Of a DNA stretch of 45,013 bases, positions 36,533 to 44,739 are shown one piece after another. Source of the stretch: Salinivirgaceae bacterium. Lineage in GTDB: Bacteria > Bacteroidota > Bacteroidia > Bacteroidales > SZUA-534. A program made the position numbers and the translations under genes. The stretch is from positions 1 to 45,013 of the forward strand of contig JAEINW010000018.1 of assembly GCA_016342715.1 (NCBI GenBank), in the 5' to 3' direction. The stretch's first letter is position 1. The number at the start of each line of letters is the position of its first letter. Below the pieces are notes generated by a model. The model was not told the origin of the DNA. It saw only the letters and a program-made list of their open reading frames with translations, and made no database searches.

Positions 36533-36573
36533 TTCCCTCTCTCCCTTTCGGGATCTCTCCCAGGAGAGAACTT
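36533..36573 (+). repeat. DUF559-associated repeat R4
   Basis: Begins right after the DUF559 stop (TTCCCTCTCTCCCTTTCGGG) and ends CAGGAGAGAACTT. Read on the minus strand it has hairpin I TCTCTCC-TG-GGAGAGA and hairpin II CCC-GAAA-GGG. The layout is the same as R3 with different but paired bases. It may also serve as the gene's terminator. Confidence 0.75.
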
Positions 36574-36634
36574 TACTTGGTTGCTATTATTGAAAAACTG
36601 GAAACTTTATAGTTTCAAATATTTAATTCTGGAT

Positions 36635-36676
36635 AAGTGCTCCCCTGGTGGGAGCTGTCCGAAGGACTGAGGGGGA
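36635..36676 (-). repeat. DUF559-associated repeat R5
   Basis: Hairpin I GCTCCC-CTGGT-GGGAGC, hairpin II GTCC-GAA-GGAC, tail TGAGGGGGA. It is 61 nt after R4 and inverted relative to it. The preceding GGATAAGTGC resembles the GGAATAAGTGC before R3. Confidence 0.8.
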
Positions 36677-36697
36677 ATAATATTCAAATATATTTTT

Positions 36698-36736
36698 CGT
36701 GAGAACGTTTTGCTAAGCTTCCCTAGGAGAGAACTT
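36698..36736 (+). repeat. DUF559-associated repeat R6 (partial)
   Basis: Matches the right half of R2 at 30 of 39 positions and ends in the shared CCTAGGAGAGAACTT. Same orientation as R2 and R4. Confidence 0.6.
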
Positions 36737-36795
36737 TACTTGTTTGACCACGCAATAAATTGATTATCGATATACTCAAAATTTCAATCAAGGGC

Positions 36796-36836
36796 AGTGT
36801 TCCCCTTGTGGGAGCTATCCGAAGGACTGAGGGAGC
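36796..36836 (-). repeat. DUF559-associated repeat R7
   Basis: AGTGTTCCCCTTGTGGGAGC followed by TATCCGAAGGACTGAGGGAG. It is a slightly decayed form of R3/R5, with one G-U pair in hairpin I. It lies 59 nt after R6 and inverted to it. Confidence 0.7.
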
Positions 36837-36893
36837 GTTCTTTTGGTTTCATAAGTAACAATAGCGCATAATTGTACAATGCAATTTAAAACA

Positions 36894-36924
36894 AAAAATC
36901 CCATGATTCAATCACAGGATTTTT
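36894..36924 (-). terminator. pdxT terminator
   Basis: AAAAATCC and GGATTTTT form an 8-bp outer stem. Inside, TGATT and AATCA pair across a symmetric CA/CA internal loop. The minus-strand U-run follows, 22 nt after the pdxT stop. Confidence 0.75.
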
Positions 36925-36945
36925 CAATACTATATGAGGAGTTTT

Positions 36946-37602
36946 TTATTTTGAAACTTCGGTATATCTGGCATATTTCATCCAACTGGTACGGTCGGGT
37001 CTTTCCGTTAAATCGGAAGTAACTGTTACTCCACATTTTTCAACAAAATACTTATGAAATGCTAAAGATGGAGTAAGTTCAGGATGAAATACGGTTGCCA
37101 AACAATTTTCACTTTCAGCAGCAGCAATGTAATCGTCGAGTTTTAATAAAACCTCGACATTTTCACCAACCTTGGTAATTTTTGGAGCGCGAATAAAGGT
37201 TAAATCTATTTCGTCGTTGGATACTTTAGGAACTAAAACTTTAGTGTTAAAGCTGTCTAATTGAAAGCCAAAGGCATTCCGATTCACAGAAATATCCATT
37301 AATTGCAAATGAGCTTTGTCGTTTTCAATTTCGTTGGCAATTAATATCGATCCGGCACAAGTACCCCAAATTTTCATGCCATCGGCATGGGCTGCTTTTA
37401 GTTTAGGAGTAATTTCAAAAATATTTAATAAACGAATTAAACAGGTGCTTTCTCCGCCAGGTAAAATTAATCCGGCCAAATCGTCGAATTGCTCTGCGAC
37501 TTTAACACGCACGGGTTCAATTCCTAAGGCTTGCAAATGGTACACGTGCTCATGCACGCCTCCTTGCAAATCTAACACTCCAATTTTATCTCTTTTTGCC
37601 AT
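36946..37602 (-). CDS. pdxT: Pyridoxal 5'-phosphate synthase glutaminase subunit
   Basis: Class I glutamine amidotransferase that hydrolyses glutamine and feeds ammonia to PdxS for DXP-independent vitamin B6 synthesis. The catalytic triad is Cys82 (GTCAGSI), His173 and Glu175 (VFHPELTP). The PdxT hallmark LPGGEST is at 48-53. At 218 aa it is somewhat longer than the usual ~190, because of a C-terminal tail. It lies downstream of pdxS, separated by a hairpin that looks like an intrinsic terminator. Confidence 0.94.
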   Translation of the reverse strand: MAKRDKIGVLDLQGGVHEHVYHLQALGIEPVRVKVAEQFDDLAGLILPGGESTCLIRLLNIFEITPKLKAAHADGMKIWGTCAGSILIANEIENDKAHLQLMDISVNRNAFGFQLDSFNTKVLVPKVSNDEIDLTFIRAPKITKVGENVEVLLKLDDYIAAAESENCLATVFHPELTPSLAFHKYFVEKCGVTVTSDLTERPDRTSWMKYARYTEVSK

Positions 37603-37613
37603 TGTGTTTGAAT

Positions 37614-37650
37614 TGAAAAAACCTAACAGGTGTTTGCCCTGTTAGGTTTG
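37614..37650 (-). terminator. Intrinsic terminator between pdxS and pdxT
   Basis: AACCTAACAGG (37620-37630) and CCTGTTAGGTT (37638-37648) form a perfect 11-bp stem with a 7-nt loop. On the minus strand the stem is followed by a U-run (A-run at 37616-37621 on plus). It sits between pdxS and pdxT and could reduce read-through into pdxT. Confidence 0.75.
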
Positions 37651-37683
37651 AATCTATTTAATATTATAATTTTCCGAAAGTTT

Positions 37684-38565
37684 TTACCAACCTCTTTTTG
37701 CCAATTTTTCGTCTTCATTCATTGAATCACAGTTAATACCAACCATTGGTACACCTAATCCTTTGGATGCTTCCATCACTTTTACAGGATCGTTGTAATA
37801 AGCAGTAGCTTTTACAATAGCGCGAGCACGGCTTGCAGGATCGCCAGCTTTGAAAATACCAGAACCCACAAATACACCATCGCAACCTAATTGCATCATT
37901 AATGCAGCATCGGCAGGAGTTGCAATACCACCAGCAGCAAAATTAACTACCGGAAGACGTCCTAATTCGCGAACTTGCATAGCCACGTTGTAAGGAATCC
38001 CATTATCTCTACAGAAAGGCATTACTTCTTCTTGGTCTAAGCCACAAAGTTGTTTAATGTCTTTTTTCATTTGACGCATGTGACGTACGGCTTCAACCAC
38101 ATCACCAGTGCCAGCTTCACCTTTGGTGCGAATCATTGATGCACCTTCGGCAATTCTACGAGCAGCCTCACCTAAATTACGAGCTCCACAAACAAAAGGA
38201 GTGCTAAATTTAGATTTATCAATATGGTTTTCTTCATCGGCAGGAGTTAACACTTCACTCTCGTCAATGTAATCAACTTTTAATGCTTCTAAAATTTGAG
38301 CTTCTACAAAGTGACCAATTCGGGCTTTCGCCATTACAGGAATTGAAACTACTGCTTGAATTTCAGTTATCATTTCAGGATCTGACATACGTGCCACACC
38401 ACCATCAGCTCTAATATCTGCAGGTACTCTCTCTAAAGCCATTACTGCTACGGCACCAGCTTCTTCAGCAATTTTTGCCTGTTCAGGGTTAGTAACATCC
38501 ATAATTACACCACCCTTTAACATTTGTGCAAGTTGAGCATTCAACTCAAAACGATTGTTTTCCAT
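37684..38565 (-). CDS. pdxS: Pyridoxal 5'-phosphate synthase subunit PdxS
   Basis: Lyase subunit that builds PLP from ribose 5-phosphate, glyceraldehyde 3-phosphate and ammonia. It is a (beta/alpha)8 barrel of 293 aa with the catalytic aspartate in MDVTNPEQ, the Schiff-base lysines in VMAKARIGH and [11 protein letters not shown], and the phosphate loop FAAGGIATP. It forms the PLP synthase with PdxT. A minus-strand -7 box TAATTTTG lies at 38591-38598. Confidence 0.96.
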   Translation of the reverse strand: MENNRFELNAQLAQMLKGGVIMDVTNPEQAKIAEEAGAVAVMALERVPADIRADGGVARMSDPEMITEIQAVVSIPVMAKARIGHFVEAQILEALKVDYIDESEVLTPADEENHIDKSKFSTPFVCGARNLGEAARRIAEGASMIRTKGEAGTGDVVEAVRHMRQMKKDIKQLCGLDQEEVMPFCRDNGIPYNVAMQVRELGRLPVVNFAAGGIATPADAALMMQLGCDGVFVGSGIFKAGDPASRARAIVKATAYYNDPVKVMEASKGLGVPMVGINCDSMNEDEKLAKRGW

Positions 38566-38866
38566 TTCACTAATCGGTTTATATTTTTTGCAAAATTAAT
38601 TAAAAAACGTAAAGTCGGTTCACTTATAAAACATTAAAATACATTTGTGAACGACACGCCAAAACTATTCAATTTTGCACAAAAACAAACAGGCCAATTG
38701 TGTTTTATTTCACCATACCAGATTTATTTAATGTGCAATTGGCAATGAGTAATTAACAATGATTTTAATTAATACACGTGCTGTGAATAAACTTTAGTTA
38801 TTTTAGGCTCTTTAGTTTACTTAAGGCACTCAATAATTTTTATCTTTGGATTCAAATTTATAAAAA
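38566..38866. other. Divergent intergenic region pdxS / rarA
   Basis: 301 nt containing the pdxS promoter with its inverted repeat on the left and the rarA -7 box TATCTTTG (38841-38848) on the right. No coding signal in the middle. Confidence 0.65.
38591..38652 (-). promoter_or_regulatory. pdxS promoter region with inverted repeat
   Basis: The minus-strand -7 box TAATTTTG (38591-38598) is an exact consensus match without a clear TTG upstream. A GTTCAC (38618-38623) and GTGAAC (38647-38652) inverted repeat lies just upstream and could be an operator; this is a guess from position only. Confidence 0.4.
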
Positions 38867-40144
38867 ATGGCATTGCAACCTTTAGCTGAAAGATTACGAC
38901 CAAAATCGCTCGATGATTACATTGGGCAAAAGCATTTGGTAGGCAAAAAGGCCATCTTACGCCAATCTATTGAGTCAGGAAGAATTCCTTCGATGATTCT
39001 TTGGGGGCCTCCTGGAGTTGGAAAAACAACTCTTGCAAACATTATTTCGCAGCAACAAGAGCGGGCTTTTTATAGCCTAAGCGCCATAAGTTCGGGAGTT
39101 AAGGATGTGCGCGAAACCATTGAAAAAGCTAAGAACATCCGTTTTTTCAATCAAGCCAATCCCATTTTATTTATCGATGAAATTCATCGCTTTAGTAAAG
39201 CTCAGCAAGATTCTTTGTTGGGTGCCGTTGAAAAAGGAATTGTTACTTTAATTGGAGCGACTACTGAAAATCCATCCTTCGAGGTTATTTCTCCTTTATT
39301 ATCGCGTTGTCAGGTGTATGTATTAAAATCGCTTGAAAAAGAAGATTTGCAAGAACTTTTAAATCGTGCATTGATTCAGGATTTTGAACTTAAAGAAAAG
39401 AAAATAAAAGTTCAGGAGCATGAAGCCTTGTTTCGTTATTCGGGTGGCGATGCTCGAAAGCTGTTGAATATTATTGAACTGGTAGTTAACTCATCGAGCA
39501 CCAAACAAATTACAATTACCAATAAAAAGGTTGAGACCATTCTTCAGGAGAATATTGCCATTTACGATAAGCAGGGTGAAATGCATTACGATATTATTTC
39601 GGCCTTTATAAAATCGATTCGTGGAGGCGACCCAAATGCCGCAGTGTATTGGTTAGCAAGAATGCTCGAGGGTGGCGAAGATGTTAAGTTCATTGCTCGT
39701 CGATTGGTTATTCTGGCGGCTGAAGATGTGGGTTTGGCCAATCCAAATGCCTTATTAATGGCCAATACCTGTTTTGATGCCATTCATAAAATTGGTATGC
39801 CCGAAGGACGAATCATCCTTTCGGAATGTGCTATATATTTGGCAACTAGCGCCAAAAGCAATTCGGCATACGAAGCAATTAACTTAGCTTATGCTGAAAT
39901 TAAGAATTATGGTGATTTGCCTGTTCCTTTGCATCTGCGTAACGCACCCACAAAACTTATGAAAGAATTGGGTTATGGTACCGATTATAAATACTCGCAT
40001 GCCTACAAAGGAAACTTTGCCGATCAAGATTTTTTGCCTGAAAAAATTAAAAACAAAACGCTTTATACTCCACAGAAGAACTCTCAAGAAGAAAGCATTA
40101 GAGCAAGGTTGGTAAGTTGGTGGAAGAAAAAATATGGGTACTAA
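38867..40144 (+). CDS. rarA: Replication-associated recombination protein A (MgsA/Mgs1 AAA ATPase)
   Basis: Clamp-loader-like AAA+ ATPase acting at stalled replication forks. It has Walker A GPPGVGKTTL (about residue 47), Walker B ILFIDEIHRF and sensor 1 GATTENPSF. The C-terminal region is the MgsA tetramerisation domain with GGEDVKFIARRLVILAAEDVG and an NAPTKLMKELGYG segment. At 425 aa it is the family length. It has a -7 box TATCTTTG 19 nt before the ATG. It is a single gene. Confidence 0.94.
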   Translation: MALQPLAERLRPKSLDDYIGQKHLVGKKAILRQSIESGRIPSMILWGPPGVGKTTLANIISQQQERAFYSLSAISSGVKDVRETIEKAKNIRFFNQANPILFIDEIHRFSKAQQDSLLGAVEKGIVTLIGATTENPSFEVISPLLSRCQVYVLKSLEKEDLQELLNRALIQDFELKEKKIKVQEHEALFRYSGGDARKLLNIIELVVNSSSTKQITITNKKVETILQENIAIYDKQGEMHYDIISAFIKSIRGGDPNAAVYWLARMLEGGEDVKFIARRLVILAAEDVGLANPNALLMANTCFDAIHKIGMPEGRIILSECAIYLATSAKSNSAYEAINLAYAEIKNYGDLPVPLHLRNAPTKLMKELGYGTDYKYSHAYKGNFADQDFLPEKIKNKTLYTPQKNSQEESIRARLVSWWKKKYGY

Positions 40145-40162
40145 ACATATTGCACTAGTATA

Positions 40163-40192
40163 TTGCACAATTCCGTTATTCGGTTATATTTG
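40163..40192 (+). promoter_or_regulatory. Promoter of the 40201 gene
   Basis: TTG (40163-40165), a 19-nt spacer, and TATATTTG (40185-40192). This is a full consensus match, with the ATG 8 nt after the box, so the transcript is nearly leaderless. Confidence 0.7.
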
Positions 40193-40200
40193 TAAATTGT

Positions 40201-41340
40201 ATGAAGATCCTCATTGTAATATTATTGTTAATAGCGTTTGGTAAGAGTGTTTACTCATTTACATTCCCTCCGCATCATTCATTACTAAACAATTCTTCGG
40301 TAAAAGATAGCAATGCCTTATACCTGAATTTTTACAATTCAAATTTTTTATGGAATAACGAGTTTTTTAACGATGTTGTTGAGGGCTATACTTTAATTGG
40401 GTACTTTATTACTCCACAATTTGAGTATCATTTTTCGCCCAATATTAAAATTGACGCAGGCGTTCATCTGTTAAAATACACTGGAGTTGATGATTTTACG
40501 AGATTTACTCCCACATACTCGGTAACTTTTTCAAAACGAGATTTTTCTTTAATAATGGGAACCATAAAAGGAACTATAAATCACCGTTTGCCAGAACCCA
40601 TTTTATTTACAGAGAAATACTTTACAAATAATTTGGAAAATGGTGTTCAATACATTGTTGATAAGGAACGGTTGTTTTCTGATGTGTGGCTTGATTGGCA
40701 AAATTTTATTTTCCCAAAAGACAATGAACAGGAAAAACTAGTGGCTGGATTCTCTTTAGATCCATATTTTGTTAAAAATGAAAAATGGGAGTTTTCAACT
40801 CCTGTAGGCGGAATTGCTGGTCATAGAGGAGGTCAAATTGATACTTCTCAGGCCAACATGAAAACAGTTATAAATTATAATTTTGGATTAAAGGCAACAA
40901 AATTATTGACTCTAAAATACTTGAAAAGAATAACTTTAGAATCAAGTTACTTGAAATATGTTGACAATTCACCCACTGTAGAAAGTTTGTACAAAAAAGG
41001 AAGTGGTTATTTTAGCAATATTCGTTTGGGCTTTGATGACAATTACTTGCAATTTGGGTATTGGTATTCCAATCAGTTTTTATCTCTTTTAGGGCATCCT
41101 ATTTATCAAAGTTTTTCAGAAAAAAGTGAAGAACAACATCAAAAATACAGGGAACTTATTAGCGCAAACATCTTTTATTCAAAAACCATTTATAAAGGAA
41201 TATATTTGGGTTTTATGGGCGATGTTTTTTATGATCTGCGATCGGGCGATACTGATTATAGCATGGGTTTAACTCTAATTATTAAAAACAATTTCTTTAT
41301 CAAAAGATTTAAAAACAATCCTTTAACAAATTATAAATAA
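40201..41340 (+). CDS. Outer membrane beta-barrel protein, function unknown
   Basis: A 379-aa protein with a signal peptide (MKILIVILLLIAFGKSVYS). The rest is alternating aromatic/polar strands (SNIRLGFDDNYLQFGYWYSN, GIYLGFMGDVFYDL) consistent with an outer-membrane barrel. It ends after a strand with a basic tail (FFIKRFKNNP). I recognise no family. It has its own strong promoter. It converges on the GATE protein gene with 27 nt between stops. Confidence 0.65.
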   Translation: MKILIVILLLIAFGKSVYSFTFPPHHSLLNNSSVKDSNALYLNFYNSNFLWNNEFFNDVVEGYTLIGYFITPQFEYHFSPNIKIDAGVHLLKYTGVDDFTRFTPTYSVTFSKRDFSLIMGTIKGTINHRLPEPILFTEKYFTNNLENGVQYIVDKERLFSDVWLDWQNFIFPKDNEQEKLVAGFSLDPYFVKNEKWEFSTPVGGIAGHRGGQIDTSQANMKTVINYNFGLKATKLLTLKYLKRITLESSYLKYVDNSPTVESLYKKGSGYFSNIRLGFDDNYLQFGYWYSNQFLSLLGHPIYQSFSEKSEEQHQKYRELISANIFYSKTIYKGIYLGFMGDVFYDLRSGDTDYSMGLTLIIKNNFFIKRFKNNPLTNYK

Positions 41341-41367
41341 GCAATAAATTATAAGTAGCAATTTTTG

Positions 41368-42522
41368 CTAAATCACCCACCAAATAGAAAGCAATAAATA
41401 AGCATAGTGAGCAACCACACCAGCCATAATTCCTCCAACAGTATGAGATATTAATGCTTTTGAAGTTAAAGATCGATAACCTAGTGTGTCGAGCATGGCT
41501 GTATGTGTGCTTAAATATCCGCTCCAACACATTCCCATAGCAGTAAACACTGCAATAGCATTCCCGTCTATAATTCCTTCGGAAATAAATGCTTTTACCA
41601 ACGATAATGCTGCACCAACTGCCCCAAGTGATGTAATAGGGAATGCAATTAATTCCGGGTTTTCAAAACCAAACAATGCTTTAAAAAACCAATCAACTTT
41701 TCCGGCTAAATAGGGCAAAATAGGAACACCCTCATAGGCCAACCCTTGATAACCCTGTGATGAATCAGATGGACCAAAAGTAACTATCATAACCAAAGTA
41801 CTAATAATTAAAACTCCTGGTATAATTGACAAACCCAATTCAACACCTGATTTTCCGCCATCTAGCGAAGCATTTAATACGCGTTGAAAAACGCCACCTT
41901 CCGATTTAAACGAAATATTTTGTTCGTTTCCTTTAAGTTCGTCATCTGCTTTTTCAGGTATTTTGCCTTTAATAAGTTTTTGCATTAATCGGGTGGAAAC
42001 AATAGCTCCAATTAAGGCTCCAAAAAGGCCAACCAAAGCAGGACCAAAATAGCCAACTCCGGCCATAAAGGTTAATACGATTAAGCCCATTCCAAAAGCT
42101 GTTCCGAAATTGGTTAGTGAAATGAGTTCGTGCTTTTTAAAATATTGGCTAAAGTTTTTATCGTTCGATAAACTAATAATAGCAGGATTGTCGGAGAAAA
42201 AAGTTAATAAAGCGGCTAAAGCAGCAACTCCAGGTAAGTTGAATAGTGGGCGCATAAAGGGTTTTAGTAAAAGCTCCAACAAACGAACCACTCCGAACTC
42301 TATCATTAGCTTACCTAAAGCGCCCGAAAGCACAGTAATTCCCATAATAAAAAACACCGTGTTCATTAGTAAATCCCATGCAGTGTTCATAATGGTATTT
42401 AGTAAATTGGCAACGCCCATTTGATGACCTAAAAAGCCAAATAAACCAAAAAATACGATCAGGAAAACAAAGGCTTCGTACCTTCTATTTCGAACAAAAT
42501 TTTGTGCTTTTATTGTATTCAT
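41368..42522 (-). CDS. YjiH-like nucleoside-recognition (GATE) membrane protein
   Basis: A 384-aa inner-membrane protein with about 9-10 helices. Two GATE/nucleoside-recognition halves are visible, one near 55-130 (LMNTVFFIMGITVLSGALGKL, then FFSDNPAIISL) and one near 230-370 (SIIPGVLIISTLVMIVTFG, AVFTAMGMCWSGYLSTHTAM). Related proteins are linked to nucleoside or small-solute transport and SpmA/SpmB-like functions; the substrate here is unknown. A minus-strand -7 box TAACTTTG is at 42545-42552. Confidence 0.8.
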   Translation of the reverse strand: MNTIKAQNFVRNRRYEAFVFLIVFFGLFGFLGHQMGVANLLNTIMNTAWDLLMNTVFFIMGITVLSGALGKLMIEFGVVRLLELLLKPFMRPLFNLPGVAALAALLTFFSDNPAIISLSNDKNFSQYFKKHELISLTNFGTAFGMGLIVLTFMAGVGYFGPALVGLFGALIGAIVSTRLMQKLIKGKIPEKADDELKGNEQNISFKSEGGVFQRVLNASLDGGKSGVELGLSIIPGVLIISTLVMIVTFGPSDSSQGYQGLAYEGVPILPYLAGKVDWFFKALFGFENPELIAFPITSLGAVGAALSLVKAFISEGIIDGNAIAVFTAMGMCWSGYLSTHTAMLDTLGYRSLTSKALISHTVGGIMAGVVAHYAYLLLSIWWVI

Positions 42523-42562
42523 TTCCTTCAGTTTTTAGTTGGCACAAAGTTATATTTACCAT

Positions 42563-42591
42563 AAAAAAACTAAGTGACAATTGTCACTTAG
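42563..42591 (-). terminator. Terminator of the DUF4412 gene
   Basis: A perfect 22-nt palindrome has arms CTAAGTGACAA and TTGTCACTTAG (42570-42591). On the minus strand it is followed by seven U (A-run 42563-42569), 54 nt after the DUF4412 stop. It lies just upstream of the GATE gene promoter. Confidence 0.75.
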
Positions 42592-42644
42592 CTCCATGCT
42601 TTTTAACTATGTTAAAGGTTAACAAATAGCAATTCTATTATTGA

Positions 42645-43304
42645 TTATTCTTCATCGGGTGAACCGTACATTTGCTTAAGCTGATTCATTTGATCCATCA
42701 TTTTGGTCATGTCATTTAATTCAAAATCTGAAGGTATTTCAAATTCAGAAGCAGCAATATTAGCGTCTAAATTAATTTCTTTTACTTTCATAAAGGAGTG
42801 TGTGTTATCTTCACCTACAAAATCGGCTTTTAATAAATATCCATTCCAAATCCAATATTTTCCTTTGTTTCCCTCAGCATCGCTATAATTATAGATATCG
42901 CAATTTTTACCCGCTACCATTTCAGTTCCAGTTTTTACTTGCTTTTCTCCTGTAACTTCTGAAACCAATTCAGATAAATCGAGCCCACCAGCTCCGGCAT
43001 CGTACATGCCTGAATTTTGCATTTCGATGGGTATTTTTAATACTTGTTTGTCAGTATAATTTACTACAAACATGGCTTGAGGGGTAATGATGGTTTTAAC
43101 ATGTTCATTGTCATCGGGATTAACAATGTCAATAATCTGTTTTGCCCCATGATCATCGAAGGTTAACGAATATGAGGAAGTAATCCCTTCCATCTCATAT
43201 TCATATACAATTTTTCCTGACTTTGAAGCATACACATTTTCATTTTGAGCGAAACAGCTTGCAGCCATTAAAAATGAAGCAACAAAAGCGAAATACTTTT
43301 TCAT
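42645..43304 (-). CDS. DUF4412-like secreted protein
   Basis: A 219-aa protein with a signal peptide (MKKYFAFVASFLMAASCFA) and an otherwise beta-rich body (GKIVYEYEMEGITSSYSLTF, KYWIWNGYLLKADF), followed by a Met/Gln-rich tail (MTKMMDQMNQLKQMYG). The pattern of a strand-turn sheet with a closing AASEFEIPSDF segment fits the DUF4412 family, which is LolA-like in fold. The role is unknown. It is a single gene with its own terminator. Confidence 0.7.
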   Translation of the reverse strand: MKKYFAFVASFLMAASCFAQNENVYASKSGKIVYEYEMEGITSSYSLTFDDHGAKQIIDIVNPDDNEHVKTIITPQAMFVVNYTDKQVLKIPIEMQNSGMYDAGAGGLDLSELVSEVTGEKQVKTGTEMVAGKNCDIYNYSDAEGNKGKYWIWNGYLLKADFVGEDNTHSFMKVKEINLDANIAASEFEIPSDFELNDMTKMMDQMNQLKQMYGSPDEE

Positions 43305-43502
43305 AAACTTATTTTTTTTTGAAGCAATGAAAGAATCTATAATTAAAATTATTAAACGTTTTTATTCGTTTGCTTCGGGTTATTACTAATTTGATGCCTA
43401 AAGTTAATAAGAAATAATTATTTGACAGCCAACCTATTTGAATTATTGTGCATCATAATTTCATCTAATATTTAAAATTAAGTATATTCACGAGCATTAA
43501 TA

Positions 43503-44516
43503 ATGACTAAAATTCTATCTATGTACAAGTTAATTTTTGCTATTTTTTTATTAATAAATTCGATTTGTTTTGCGCAAAACGATAAGGATCGTTTTAAGGA
43601 AGTGTTTGACTCAGAAATAGCCGATGAAACTACACTTGATAGAAGTAGCCACTCTGGTAGATACCAGCACACAGTAGCTCAACAAGTTCCCGATTGGTTT
43701 ATAAACCCACCGACTTCTGATGGGCAAAGTATGTACGCTGTGGGAATTTCCGATCCGGGAATGGATACAATCCAAGGGCTTGAAATGGCTCTTTTTAGAG
43801 CTGAAATTATGGCTAACATATTTAGGAAATCGACCACTCAGCTTTTATGTGACTTTTTTTTAAACGAACAAGATCAGAGCAATAGTATTGTTTATGAACA
43901 TTATTCTAGAATTACCACAAAACTACCAAATAGTAAAGGAAACTATGATATTATAAAAAGCTACCGAAATGAGTATGATGAAACCATGGTGTTAATCGTA
44001 TACAATCCTCCAACAAAGGTAGTCTCAAACGAATTGTATCCGATTCGATTCGAACTCTACAAAAATGAAACCGAAAGTAGTACTTATGGGGTTTTTGAAT
44101 CGGTATATGAAATAGTTGTAAAATCAAATTCATACGAAATACCCGACCCTGTATTTTATGAATTAACGGAGCTTGAAGACCGATCGGAAGTTGTAAGCAA
44201 AAGTTTTGAAGAAGAAATTAAAGTGCCAATTTACTCATTAGCTTATATGGGCATTCCATCATCCGATTCAGTAAAACAGTGCTATTTTTCGCATGGCTTA
44301 TGGAAAGAATATTTTAAATCGGTGATGGTTTATATCATTAAAAAAGCCAGAGAAAAACCTGAAAACATTAGCTTTTTAGGGGATAAATATAATGTAGAAA
44401 GTTATCAGAAATTAACACGTGGTGTTTCGGTAAATAAAATGCGTTTTGCACTTACGGGCTTTTGTTTTGAGAATGGCAAGTTAAAAGCAAAAATGACAGA
44501 ATTAGCTTTGGAATAA
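43503..44516 (+). CDS. LPP20-like secreted protein, function unknown
   Basis: A 337-aa exported protein. The signal peptide is MYKLIFAIFLLINSICFA, starting at the second Met (43521); the first ATG at 43503 adds six residues. The early segment VPDWFINPPTSDGQSMYAVGIS followed by an Ala-rich helix resembles the LPP20 lipoprotein family core (PxW..NPP...yavG). The C-terminal half has no recognisable domain. No lipobox cysteine is in the expected place, so it is probably periplasmic. Confidence 0.6.
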   Translation: MTKILSMYKLIFAIFLLINSICFAQNDKDRFKEVFDSEIADETTLDRSSHSGRYQHTVAQQVPDWFINPPTSDGQSMYAVGISDPGMDTIQGLEMALFRAEIMANIFRKSTTQLLCDFFLNEQDQSNSIVYEHYSRITTKLPNSKGNYDIIKSYRNEYDETMVLIVYNPPTKVVSNELYPIRFELYKNETESSTYGVFESVYEIVVKSNSYEIPDPVFYELTELEDRSEVVSKSFEEEIKVPIYSLAYMGIPSSDSVKQCYFSHGLWKEYFKSVMVYIIKKAREKPENISFLGDKYNVESYQKLTRGVSVNKMRFALTGFCFENGKLKAKMTELALE

Positions 44517-44536
44517 AATAAAGCTAAGATTTTTTA
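44502..44536 (+). terminator. Terminator overlapping the end of the LPP20-like gene
   Basis: TTAGCTTT (44502-44509) and AAAGCTAA (44520-44527) form a perfect 8-bp stem with a 10-nt loop that contains the TAA stop, followed by a T-run at 44530. Confidence 0.75.
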
Positions 44537-44564
44537 TTTTGTAATGCTTATTGATTAAGAATAA

Positions 44565-44739
44565 TAGAAGGTCAGTAGTTAACTACTTAGTTTCATTTCG
44601 TGAGAGAGATGCTGACAAGACCTTCGGACGTTGTCAGGTCAAATCTGTCAGCGTGCGTAGCTCCTGACAGCATTTGCACATATAATAAGCCCATATAATT
44701 GCTGCGTCTGTACATATGAACTTATCTACTGACCTTCTA
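44565..44739. mobile_element. MITE-like element with 14-bp TIRs and 8-bp target duplication
   Basis: The ends are perfect inverted repeats, TAGAAGGTCAGTAG (44565-44578) and CTACTGACCTTCTA (44726-44739). AAGAATAA flanks both sides (44557-44564 and 44740-44747), a perfect 8-bp direct repeat. The 175-bp interior has no gene. It holds nested hairpins: CTGACAA/TTGTCAG (44612-44637) and CTGTCAG/CTGACAG (44645-44670), plus the palindrome GTAGTTAACTAC next to the left end. A non-autonomous transposon fits; the mobilising transposase is not in the window. Confidence 0.8.

Larger units (their letters stand above)
36533..36945. other. Intergenic region right of the DUF559 gene
   Basis: 413 nt with no gene. 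It consists of repeats R4-R7 with about 60-nt AT-rich spacers and then the pdxT terminator. Confidence 0.8.

Noticed and set aside
35911-36836. Possible CRISPR array
   Set aside because: Repeats alternate in orientation, vary in sequence and length, contain two hairpins each, and the spacers are AT-rich with shared ends; no cas genes are present.
42570-42591. 22-nt perfect palindrome as a repressor operator for the GATE gene
   Set aside because: A seven-base U-run follows it in the direction of the DUF4412 transcript, so a terminator explains it better; a dual role is not excluded.
44565-44739. Structured non-coding RNA gene
   Set aside because: Nested hairpins are present, but perfect terminal inverted repeats and target duplication make a MITE the better explanation, and no promoter box is visible.
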